64,000 nucleotides of DNA from contig NZ_CP059725.1 in the NCBI RefSeq assembly GCF_014117425.1, positions 3,050,001-3,114,000 on the forward strand, written 5' to 3'. The notes under the pieces are model-generated. The model did no database searches and was not told the DNA's origin. It saw nothing but the letters and a program-made list of their open reading frames with translations. The position numbers were made by a program, and so were the translations under genes. Numbering within the stretch: the first letter of the stretch is position 1; the number at the start of each line of letters is the position of its first letter. Shown here one piece after another: positions 56,568 through 64,000 of this stretch. The stretch comes from Bartonella sp. HY038 (GTDB lineage Bacteria > Pseudomonadota > Alphaproteobacteria > Rhizobiales > Rhizobiaceae).

Positions 56568-57707
56568 TTAGAACTTATAACCTGGGATACTCAACGGGTT
56601 ATCACTTAATGCTTGTCTATCTGCTGTATCAATTGCGGGTCGGTTTAAAAATGCATCAAAAAGCCCGCGCACATAGGTTTCATCCAAACCATCACCAATA
56701 ATCACAAGACGTGTTTCTGCCTTTTCATCAGGCCAGCTATCAAGGCGTTTTGGCGGATGAAACATGCCTTGCACACCATGAATAATTAAGGGTTGGTCTG
56801 GGCGTTTAATGGTTTGGACAATGCCCTTCATACGTAAAATACGATCGCCTTGTGATGCACGCATTAAATCAACAAAGGCTTCAATTGCTGCATAATCGAC
56901 CGGTTGATTATGGGTAAGACTAAAAGAGCGGATTTTGTCGCTATGCCGGTTTACATCATGATGATGACTGTGGTCATGGTGATTATGCGCGTGGTTATGT
57001 TCGTGATTATGGGCATTATGATGGTCGTGTTGGTCTTCATCGGCAAGCCAGCGTTTGACATCAGCAGTTTTATTATCAATATCATAAATACCACTGCGGA
57101 ATAAGTCACCAATATGCTGTTCAATATCGCTGCTTAAATAAATCTCGGCGCGTGGATTGATGCTGGCGATTTTGCTTCGTAAAGCCTCTAATTGGTTTTT
57201 TCCTTCAACCATATCAGCCTTGGTTATAATAACCCTATCAGCAACGGCCAATTGCTTGACGGCTTCTTGATAATTTTCCAAGGTTTTAACCCCATTTACC
57301 GCGTCAAGGGTGGTAATAACACCATCAAGCTGTAACGCTTCAATAATGATCGGATGAGCAAGCAATATTTGTAATATCGGCGCAGGATCAGCAAGACCGG
57401 TTGTTTCAATGATGATGCGGGTTAAATGATTAATTTCACCCATTTGTAATTTATCAATTAATTCTGCTAGCGTATCAACAAGATCACCCCGAATAGTGCA
57501 GCATAGACAACCATCAGAAAGGGAAATTATCCCTTCATCTGCCTTTTCAACCAAAAGATGATCAATGCCCACTTCACCAAATTCATTGATAATGACAGCG
57601 CTGTCTTTAAGCATATTATCGCGCAATAAGGTGTTTAAAAGGGTGGTTTTACCAGATCCTAGAAAACCAGTAAGGATGGTTACAGGAATATTGCGCTTTA
57701 ATTGCAT
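56568..57707 (-). CDS. CobW/ZigA-type GTP-dependent metal chaperone
   Basis: 379 residues. G1 ILTGFLGSGKTTLLN (14-22 core), IINEFGEVGIDHLLVE, the metal-binding C67-x-C69-C70 (DGCLCCTIRGDL), IIIETTGLADPAP, G4 ITKAD, and a His-rich loop at about 226-255 (alternating His with Asn, Asp, Glu). The C-terminal CobW-C domain ends with LVIIGDGLDETYVR. COG0523 proteins with CxCC deliver zinc (ZigA, ZNG1-like) or cobalt/nickel. Zinc is the most likely metal, given no cobalamin genes except cobST. AAAGGA precedes the ATG. It stands alone. Confidence 0.85.
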   Translation of the reverse strand: MQLKRNIPVTILTGFLGSGKTTLLNTLLRDNMLKDSAVIINEFGEVGIDHLLVEKADEGIISLSDGCLCCTIRGDLVDTLAELIDKLQMGEINHLTRIIIETTGLADPAPILQILLAHPIIIEALQLDGVITTLDAVNGVKTLENYQEAVKQLAVADRVIITKADMVEGKNQLEALRSKIASINPRAEIYLSSDIEQHIGDLFRSGIYDIDNKTADVKRWLADEDQHDHHNAHNHEHNHAHNHHDHSHHHDVNRHSDKIRSFSLTHNQPVDYAAIEAFVDLMRASQGDRILRMKGIVQTIKRPDQPLIIHGVQGMFHPPKRLDSWPDEKAETRLVIIGDGLDETYVRGLFDAFLNRPAIDTADRQALSDNPLSIPGYKF

Positions 57708-57816
57708 GGGTCTATCCTTTTAAACGGCGACTATTTTGGGTGGTTGAACTTAGCAGATTTTTAAAAATCCGCAAATCTAACCCTCTTTCTATTTTTTCGA
57801 TTATTGATCTAAAAAA

Positions 57817-58341
57817 TTATGGCTTGTGATGATAAATGGGTAGGCAATAAAGGCGATTTAAATCAGGATCATCATTTTTTGATATAAAATATCGAAATGA
57901 ATTGATGATATTTAACTGCGCAAATATTGGATAAAAATAATTTTGAGACGAAAGTGAGATTTTATTATCGTTTAAAGACTTAAATAACTGCTTTTTTCTA
58001 GAAACAAGGAAATGCGGAATATAAGAATATTCTTTCTCTCTAATGTAAAAAAATGTTAGGCAGCAAAAAAAGTTGTCATAGTCTTCGGGGTTAAGATTTT
58101 CTTTGGCATGGCAATTTATTTTATCAATATAAAGGCATGAAAATTTAATCAAAGCAGTTTCGACATCGATTTTATTTTCATTCCTTGCGCCGATGTTTAT
58201 ACGTTTTTTTAAGGCGGCTAGATGTGTATAGCGCGATATTAATGGAAATTCTTCAAAGCTTTCATAATCATCAATAAATATTGCAAGCTCATCAAGCTTT
58301 TCGCGCTTTAGTAATTTTTCAAAAGCATCACGCTGCACCAT
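57817..58341 (-). CDS. Hypothetical cytosolic protein
   Basis: 174 residues, charged, no signal peptide or membrane helix. A basic/acidic helical start (RDAFEKLLKREKLDELAIFIDDYESFEEF) and a tail rich in aromatic residues. No family recognised. GGAAA lies before the ATG. It lies between the CobW gene and the ABC operon but reads away from the latter. A+T-rich relative to its neighbours. Confidence 0.5.
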   Translation of the reverse strand: MVQRDAFEKLLKREKLDELAIFIDDYESFEEFPLISRYTHLAALKKRINIGARNENKIDVETALIKFSCLYIDKINCHAKENLNPEDYDNFFCCLTFFYIREKEYSYIPHFLVSRKKQLFKSLNDNKISLSSQNYFYPIFAQLNIINSFRYFISKNDDPDLNRLYCLPIYHHKP

Positions 58342-58566
58342 AAATTTTTTCCAATTAAAAATAGTGAAATCTCATAGTAGCTATGGAAGGTGGAATAATT
58401 TCATAAACTGCAAACCAATGAAAATTTTAAATATTAGAATTTTTTTTTAAAACATTGCAAAAATTTAAAATCAAACACTAAAAATTCTATAATTTCATCA
58501 TGAATGTGCGTTTAAAAATAACGGGGCTTGTTTATCCTTGCAAGTATCAACTTTGAGAGGATTATT

Positions 58567-60198
58567 ATGGTCAAGCCGTCTTTGAAATCCATTTTTTTAG
58601 CAGCAAGCCTTGCGACAACATTTGCCTTGGCATCATTTAGTGCCAAAGCCGAGCAGCCAAGTCAAGGCGGTGTTCTTGTTTATTTAGATAAGCAAACCCA
58701 TCATAATCTTTATCCGCCCTTGGGCGGAAATTATACCAATGGGGGTATTCTTAACCAGATTACCGATCGTTTAACCTGGCAAAATCCACAAACATTAGAA
58801 ATTGAACCATGGCTGGCAAAATCATGGGAAGTAAATGACGATGCCACCATTTATACGTTTCATCTGCGTGATGGGGTGACATTTTCTGATAAAACACCCG
58901 TTGATGCCGCAGCTATTGCCAAAAATTTCGATACTTACGGCCTTGGCAATAAGGACTTAAAACTATCTGTTTCGGAAGTGATTAATAATTATGATCGCAG
59001 CGAAGTGATTGATCCTTTAACGGTGCGTTTTTATTTTAAAAAACCATCGCCGGGCTTTTTACAAGGCACTTCAGTGATAGGTTCGGGCATTGTTTCACCT
59101 AAAACATTAAGTCTATCGCTTGATCAATTAGGTGATGCGACTAAAATTATTGGCTCTGGCCCATTTTTTGTCTCACGTGAAACATTAGGCAAAGAACTGG
59201 TTCTTAAAGTGCGTGAAGATTATAATTGGGCGCCAGAAAAATTTGCTCATCAAGGCCGAGCCTATCTTGATGAATTAAAATATCTTACCATTCCAGAAGA
59301 TAATGTTCGTATTGGTGCGCTTATTGCCAAGCAGGCCAATTTTGTTAGACAATTGCAAGCCTATGATGAAGATCGCGTCAGTAAAGCGGGTAATATTGTT
59401 TATTCAGCAGGTACGCGCGGGGTTAACAACTCGCTTACATTTCGCCCTGATAATCCCATTGTTGCCGATATAAAGGTGCGTGAAGCCTTGCGTTTTGCTA
59501 CTAATCGCGAAGAAATTGTCAAAAACCTCTATTCTAAAAATTATCCTCTTGCTACTTCATTGGTCGCCCATGATGCCTTTGGCTATTCCGATCAAAGTGC
59601 AAAGCTTAAATATGACAGCGCCCGCGCTGCCGCCCTGCTAGATGAAGCCGGTTGGAAGCTTGGTAGTGATGGCATTCGTAGCAAGGATGGTGAGCAACTT
59701 ATTTTAACCGCTTCTGAAGCCTTGCAGCAACCGCAAAGTAAAGCGATGTTGCAGCTTATTGCCCAGCAATGGCGTAAGATTGGTGTTATTTTAAATATTA
59801 AGAATTACGATGGTTCATCAACATTGATCGATAATCTTAATCCAGAAAAAACTCCGGTGATCCCTCATATGGTTGGCCGCGCCGATGCCGATGTGGTTAA
59901 AAGCCTGTTTTATCCACTTAACCGCGATGCACTTTTGCAAAAAGGTGGTTTGAGCGACAAGGTTAAGAGCTTCCGCGATGACAAGCTTAATACTTATCTT
60001 GAAGATGTTGCAACACAAAGTGACCCGCAAAAGCGTAATGCCTTATTAATCGAGGCGACCGATTACATTATTGATCAAGCCTATGCTATCCCAATTTTTG
60101 AAGAACCACAGGTTTATGGTGGTGCTCCAAACGTTAAAGGTATCGCGTTTGAAGCGGTTGGTCGCCCGTATTTTTATAATACATGGATTGAAAAATAA
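58567..60198 (+). CDS. Peptide/nickel-type ABC transporter substrate-binding protein (KPN_01854-like)
   Basis: 543 residues from the ATG at 58567 (GAGAGG upstream). Signal peptide to about ASFSAKA, then the family 5 extracellular solute-binding fold: GGVLVYLDKQTHHNLYPPLGG, WLAKSWEVNDDATIYTFHLRDGVTFSD, IGSGPFFV, VREALRFATNREEIV and the closing IIDQAYAIPIFEEPQVY. Together with the downstream monooxygenase it matches the KPN_01854-01858 type of operon in Klebsiella and others. The ligand is unknown. The gene contains a parS-like sequence (59169-59184). Confidence 0.82.
   Translation: MVKPSLKSIFLAASLATTFALASFSAKAEQPSQGGVLVYLDKQTHHNLYPPLGGNYTNGGILNQITDRLTWQNPQTLEIEPWLAKSWEVNDDATIYTFHLRDGVTFSDKTPVDAAAIAKNFDTYGLGNKDLKLSVSEVINNYDRSEVIDPLTVRFYFKKPSPGFLQGTSVIGSGIVSPKTLSLSLDQLGDATKIIGSGPFFVSRETLGKELVLKVREDYNWAPEKFAHQGRAYLDELKYLTIPEDNVRIGALIAKQANFVRQLQAYDEDRVSKAGNIVYSAGTRGVNNSLTFRPDNPIVADIKVREALRFATNREEIVKNLYSKNYPLATSLVAHDAFGYSDQSAKLKYDSARAAALLDEAGWKLGSDGIRSKDGEQLILTASEALQQPQSKAMLQLIAQQWRKIGVILNIKNYDGSSTLIDNLNPEKTPVIPHMVGRADADVVKSLFYPLNRDALLQKGGLSDKVKSFRDDKLNTYLEDVATQSDPQKRNALLIEATDYIIDQAYAIPIFEEPQVYGGAPNVKGIAFEAVGRPYFYNTWIEK
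59169..59184. promoter_or_regulatory. parS: parS-like site within the ABC substrate-binding gene
   Basis: TGTCTCACGTGAAACA, one mismatch to the 16-bp consensus, read in the gene as Val-Ser-Arg-Glu-Thr. It is about 4.7 kb beyond the probable oriC. Confidence 0.45.
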
Positions 60199-60297
60199 AT
60201 TAGAAATATGAAGCGGTTCAATAGCTTATTACCTTATCTATAATAAAACCGCTTCTCTTTTTACAAAATGCTGTTGCCAGTTCAAGGAAAGAATATC

Positions 60298-61242
60298 ATG
60301 CTGCGTTATAGTCTTAATCGGCTGGGTCAGGCACTCATTGTTTTATGGGCTGCATTTACCGCATCTTTTATCCTTTTGCAGGTTATGCCGGGCGATGCAG
60401 CATTGCTTAAATTTTTAAATCCTGAATATGGGTTAAACGCACAGCAGATTGAAGAATTGCGCGGCCGTTATGGCTTTGATCAGCCAGTCTTTTTGCAATA
60501 TTTAAAAAGTCTTAGTAATTTTCTTCATGGCGATCTTGGTTTTTCCATTCAAGCTGGTGTGCCAGTTACAGAGCAATTGGTCGTTAATTTGCCGCCAACA
60601 TTGCAATTGGCTGGCTTTGCTTTTCTTGCGGCAATTATATTGGCATTTTTGCTCACTCTTTTATCGAGCTTCTCTCCATTTGCGTGGTTAAAGAATTTAT
60701 TTCTATCATTGCCAAGCCTTTTTCTTGCGGTTCCGCTTTTTTGGATTGGCATTATCATGGTGCAGGTTTTTTCCTTTGAATTAGGCTGGATTTCGGTTAT
60801 TGCCCCCGGGCCAATTGAAGGGTTGATTTTACCAATTGCAACGCTTGCCATTCCCATTTCTGCCCCGATGGCGCAAATATTAATGCGCGCTATGGATGAA
60901 ATTGAAACCCGTCCCTTTATTATGGTTTTACAAGCGAAGGGGGCAAGCAAATGGCGAATTTTTTGGCAGCATGGTTTGCGCAATGCCGCTTTGCCAACCT
61001 TAACTGTTGCTGGCTTGCTGTTTGGTGAATTAATCAGCGGTGCGGTCGTAACTGAAACAGTTTTTGGCCTAAGTGGAATTGGCAAAATGACAGAACAGGC
61101 GGTGCGCTCGCAAGATGTTACTGTCTTGCAAGCAATTGTTGTTATTTCCGCACTTGCTTTTGTAACGATCAATTTATTGATTGACCTATCATTCCCGTTC
61201 ATTGATCCGCGCCTTAAAAAAAGTAAAGGAAAAGCCGCATGA
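60298..61242 (+). CDS. ABC transporter permease (DppB-like)
   Basis: 314 residues, six membrane helices. It opens LNRLGQALIVLWAAFTASFILLQVMPGD, the DppB start, then FDQPVFLQYLKSLSNFLHGDLG and the EAA loop QAKGASKWRIFWQHGLRNAALPT. It forms half of the channel for the operon's importer. AAGGAAAG lies before the ATG at 60298, chosen over an upstream TTG. The stop overlaps the next gene's ATG (ATGA). Confidence 0.88.
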   Translation: MLRYSLNRLGQALIVLWAAFTASFILLQVMPGDAALLKFLNPEYGLNAQQIEELRGRYGFDQPVFLQYLKSLSNFLHGDLGFSIQAGVPVTEQLVVNLPPTLQLAGFAFLAAIILAFLLTLLSSFSPFAWLKNLFLSLPSLFLAVPLFWIGIIMVQVFSFELGWISVIAPGPIEGLILPIATLAIPISAPMAQILMRAMDEIETRPFIMVLQAKGASKWRIFWQHGLRNAALPTLTVAGLLFGELISGAVVTETVFGLSGIGKMTEQAVRSQDVTVLQAIVVISALAFVTINLLIDLSFPFIDPRLKKSKGKAA

Positions 61243-62066
61243 GTGGTCAAGATAAAGTTTTAAAGCTGTCATTTTTGCGCCAGCCCATTGGTTTATTGCT
61301 AGCCATTCTTATTCTTGTTTTGGCTTTGGCTTTTATTGTTTTTCCCTCGCTCTTTACTGGCTATAATCCAATTGTTGAAAGTGGCCCACAACTTGCACCC
61401 CCAAGCGCCGATCATTGGTTTGGTACCGATGATTTAAGCCGTGATTTATATGCACGTATTATTTATGGGGCGGTCTATTCCATTTCAGGCGCTTTGGCAG
61501 CGGTCGCTTTTGGTTTTGTTATTGGTGGTTTGCTTGGTCTTATATCAGGCTCGGTAGGTGGTAAAACAGACACTATTATTATGCGGTTTATTGATGTTTT
61601 ATTAGCAATTCCATCACTGCTATTATCGCTTAGTCTCATTACTTTAATGGGCTTTGGTACGCTGCAAGTGGCGATTGCCGTTGGTGTTACATCGGTTGCT
61701 GGTTTCGCCCGCCTTAGCCGTGCCGAGGTTTCGCGTATTCGTCATGCCGAATATGTGGAAGCTGCCTTTGGTTCTGGTGGTAAATTTTTGCAGGTGATTT
61801 ATCGTCATATTTTGCCCAATGCGCTTTATACGGTGGTTGGCTATGCGGCGTTGCAGTTTGGTCATGCTTTGCTGCAAATCGCAACCCTTGGCTTTCTTGG
61901 TTATAGCGTGCAATCACCGACGCCTGAATGGGGATTGATTATTGCTGAGGGTAGAAATTATGTTGCGACCGCATGGTGGCTTACCATCATTCCCGGGCTA
62001 TTTATTATTGCGGTGGTTTTGGCCGCCAACCGCGTTAGCCGCGCCCTTACCCAGTGGAGGCCATGA
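61239..62066 (+). CDS. ABC transporter permease (DppC-like)
   Basis: 275 residues, six helices. DppC-type features: GPQLAPPSADHWFGTDDLSRDLYARIIYGAVYS, then AVAFGFVIGGLLGLISG, DVLLAIPSLLLSLSLI and the EAA loop EAAFGSGGKFLQVIYRHILPNALY. It makes the second channel half. Translation is coupled on both sides: it overlaps the previous gene by four bases and its stop overlaps the next start by one base (TGATG). Confidence 0.88.
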   Translation: MSGQDKVLKLSFLRQPIGLLLAILILVLALAFIVFPSLFTGYNPIVESGPQLAPPSADHWFGTDDLSRDLYARIIYGAVYSISGALAAVAFGFVIGGLLGLISGSVGGKTDTIIMRFIDVLLAIPSLLLSLSLITLMGFGTLQVAIAVGVTSVAGFARLSRAEVSRIRHAEYVEAAFGSGGKFLQVIYRHILPNALYTVVGYAALQFGHALLQIATLGFLGYSVQSPTPEWGLIIAEGRNYVATAWWLTIIPGLFIIAVVLAANRVSRALTQWRP

Positions 62067-63688
62067 TGAGCAACTTGCTTCTTGATGTGCAAAATCTTTC
62101 CATCGCCTATCGTGATAAAAACAACTGGCGCCGCGTTACCCATGATGTATCCTTTAGTATGAAGGCAGGCGAATCCTTGGTTCTTGTTGGGGAATCAGGT
62201 TCAGGTAAAACCACAACCGCCCAAGCAATTTTAGGTCTATTGCCTAATAATGCTCGTATTGATCATGGGTCAATTACACTTAACAATGCGCAAATTAGCG
62301 ATTGGTCAGCGCAGCGATTGCGTAATCTGCACGGGAAGGTGATTAGCTTAATTCCGCAAGATCCGTCTTCGTCACTTGATCCATTAATGACGATTGGTCA
62401 GCAAATTGGTGAAATATTTAAAATTCATAAAGCGGTCGCCAAAGCAGAAATCAAAGAAAGAGTAATTGATTTACTACATCAGGTTGGGCTTAGCGAACCG
62501 CAACGGCGATTTGATCAATATCCGCATGAATTATCAGGCGGCATGCGTCAGCGTGTGTTGATTGCTATTGCTATCGCATTAAAACCACAGCTTATTATTG
62601 CTGATGAGCCGACATCAGCGCTTGATGTTACGGTGCAAAGACGCATTCTTGATTTGATTGATGATATTCGCCAAGATTTTGGCTCAAGTTTGTTAATGGT
62701 AACCCATGATCTTGGTGTTGCAAGCGACCGTGCTGATCGCATTATCGTCATGCAAAATGGTGCCATTCAAGAAAGTGGTGATAGCCGCGCGATTTTATCC
62801 AATCCGCAATCAAGTTACACCAAAAAACTGGTTGCCAATGATCCGTCTTTAACCGTGCCGCCGATCCGCCAACTCGATTTGGTTGATCGTGATATATTGG
62901 TTGAGCTGCGTCATATTGATATTGATTATGGTGGACGGCAAACCTATCGCGCTATTGATGATCTCTCATTTAGTGTGCAGCGCGGTACAACCCATGCAAT
63001 TGTTGGTGAATCTGGTTCGGGTAAAACCAGCACTATTCGTGCTTTATGTGGATTTTTAAAACCAACAAGCGGCGAAATTATTATTGATGGCACCGATATG
63101 ACGGGCTTAAAAAGCGAAGAATTACGCCAATTTCGCCGTCGTATTCAACTTGTTTATCAAAATCCCTATGGCTCGCTTGATCCGCAATATACGATTGGCA
63201 AAATTATTGAAGAGCCTTTGCTTAATTTTCTACTTGTGAGTAAAGCAGAACGGCGAGCGCGCGTGTTGGATTTGTTGGCTGAGGTGGAGTTACCACAAGA
63301 TTTTATTGATCGCCGTCCCCATGCGCTTTCTGGCGGACAGCGCCAAAGAGTAGCAATTGCCCGCGCGCTTATTTTAAGACCAGATATTTTGGTTTTAGAT
63401 GAAGCCGTTTCAGCCCTTGATGTTACGGTGCAAGCACAAATATTGACCCTGCTTGAGCGGCTTCAAAAAGAAGCAAATTTGACCTATATTTTTGTAAGCC
63501 ATGATCTTTCAGTTGTGCGTAAAATATCTGATACAGTTACCGTTTTGCAAAATGGACGTGTCGTTGAAAGTGGCTGTGTTGAAGATATTTTCACTCACCC
63601 TTCGCAAAATTATACCAAAGAGCTTATTGCAGCAATTCCGGGCAAGGCTAATGCTTTGCATAAATCGGTGCTTTCTGCCCAATTATAA
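62066..63688 (+). CDS. Dual ATP-binding protein of a peptide-type ABC importer
   Basis: 540 residues with two complete nucleotide-binding domains, a fused DppD-DppF. First: Walker A GESGSGKTT, signature LSGGMRQR, Walker B LIIADEPTSALD. Second: GESGSGKTS, LSGGQRQR, ILVLDEAVSALD. It powers uptake through the two permeases. The ATG at 62066 has GGAGG five bases upstream; starts at 62054 and 62063 are in or too close to that site. It is followed 32 bases later by the monooxygenase gene. Confidence 0.92.
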   Translation: MSNLLLDVQNLSIAYRDKNNWRRVTHDVSFSMKAGESLVLVGESGSGKTTTAQAILGLLPNNARIDHGSITLNNAQISDWSAQRLRNLHGKVISLIPQDPSSSLDPLMTIGQQIGEIFKIHKAVAKAEIKERVIDLLHQVGLSEPQRRFDQYPHELSGGMRQRVLIAIAIALKPQLIIADEPTSALDVTVQRRILDLIDDIRQDFGSSLLMVTHDLGVASDRADRIIVMQNGAIQESGDSRAILSNPQSSYTKKLVANDPSLTVPPIRQLDLVDRDILVELRHIDIDYGGRQTYRAIDDLSFSVQRGTTHAIVGESGSGKTSTIRALCGFLKPTSGEIIIDGTDMTGLKSEELRQFRRRIQLVYQNPYGSLDPQYTIGKIIEEPLLNFLLVSKAERRARVLDLLAEVELPQDFIDRRPHALSGGQRQRVAIARALILRPDILVLDEAVSALDVTVQAQILTLLERLQKEANLTYIFVSHDLSVVRKISDTVTVLQNGRVVESGCVEDIFTHPSQNYTKELIAAIPGKANALHKSVLSAQL

Positions 63689-63720
63689 ATGACATAGATT
63701 TTGAAATTTAAAGGTTTGCT

Positions 63721-64000
63721 ATGACAAATGTAAATGATTTTTTTAAAAACCGAAAACTTGGCTTTTTTACCCGTTTATTAGATGATGTTGACGCAAAACA
63801 ACGCTATGCCTTGGCGCAACAACAAATTATTCATGCTGAAAAATTTGGCTTTCACACTGCTTGGGTGGCGCAGCACCATTTTCATCCCGATGAAGGTGGC
63901 TTGCCCTCCCCTGTTGCTTTCTTGGCGAATTTAGCCGCTAAAACTAATAAAATTCGCCTTGGCACAGGTGTTATCACCTTGCCGATGGAAAATCCGATAA
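63721..64000 (+). CDS. Luciferase-like FMN-dependent monooxygenase, N-terminal part
   Basis: The first 93 residues are present; the gene runs past the window edge. The start LGFFTRLLDDVDAKQRYALAQQQIIHAEKFGF leads to TAWVAQHHFHPDEGGLPSPVAFLANLAAKTNKIRLGTGVITLPMENP, the classic bacterial-luciferase-like (LLM) N-terminal half. Such enzymes use FMNH2 and oxygen to oxidise or cleave small molecules. Its place after a peptide-type importer matches the KPN_01858 monooxygenase group, suggesting that the imported compound is oxidised in the cytosol. Confidence 0.85.
   Translation, partial: MTNVNDFFKNRKLGFFTRLLDDVDAKQRYALAQQQIIHAEKFGFHTAWVAQHHFHPDEGGLPSPVAFLANLAAKTNKIRLGTGVITLPMENPI

Noticed and set aside
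1..64000. CRISPR arrays, tRNA genes, rRNA genes, insertion sequences or prophage
   Set aside because: I looked for repeat-spacer patterns, tRNA cloverleaf ends, transposase motifs and phage genes and found none I could support.

Overview
The window is a low-G+C chromosomal segment from an alphaproteobacterium of the order Hyphomicrobiales (Rhizobiales), most likely a Bartonellaceae/Brucellaceae relative. This rests on gene content: the origin-proximal order yggS<>leuS-lptE, parB-parA-rsmG-mnmG-mnmE, rho, polA, hemJ, hemE<>ppsR, a CobS/CobT pair, an alphaproteobacterial-type 6S RNA before ygfA, and short palindromic intergenic repeats typical of rhizobial and Brucella genomes. No 16S gene is present, so the genus is not fixed.

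Layout. 1-213: end of a dsbB-like gene. 301-1479: exported metallophosphoesterase. 1693-7913: leftward catabolic operon (MHS transporter, pcaI, pcaJ, pcaF, quiC) for taking up a shikimate/quinate-type compound, making protocatechuate and finishing the beta-ketoadipate pathway. 8765-10854: MaoC hydratase, a zinc-type ArsR sensor carrying a histidine-rich tail, and a glutathione transferase. 11-20.5 kb: ppa, typA, selD, ymdB and two secreted Sel1-repeat proteins. 20.5-25.6 kb: yggS, leuS, lptE. 25.6-38.9 kb: a mixed block (DUF3750, TPR protein, 6S RNA, ygfA, SLC13 transporter, cobST, several orphan membrane or immunity-like proteins) that sits where holA would be expected, between lptE and parB. 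38.9-55.5 kb: the chromosome-maintenance core, with parAB, parS sites, tRNA-modification genes, rho, an inserted ArsR/MFS pair, polA with a small RNA beside it, hemJ, hemE, a probable oriC and ppsR. 55.5-64 kb: an A+T-rich membrane orphan, a CobW/ZigA-type zinc metallochaperone, and a peptide-type ABC importer operon running into a luciferase-like monooxygenase cut by the window edge.

How the parts fit. The 54279-54688 intergenic region (DnaA-box-like sequences beside hemE) and perfect parS sites next to mnmE and in rsmG mark the replication-origin/segregation zone, with ParA and ParB encoded close by. Two separate genes (ArsR-His fusion, CobW) carry His-rich metal-binding stretches, pointing to zinc handling. 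The most notable items are the SmtB-like zinc sensor with a duplicated His-rich module that also has its own internal start site, a small RNA with two CCCCUC loops next to polA, a nearly perfect 42-bp palindrome in front of a drug-type exporter, and parS-like sites that are read as Val/Asp-Ser-Arg-Glu-Thr inside genes.

I saw no tRNA, rRNA, insertion sequence, prophage or CRISPR array in the window.
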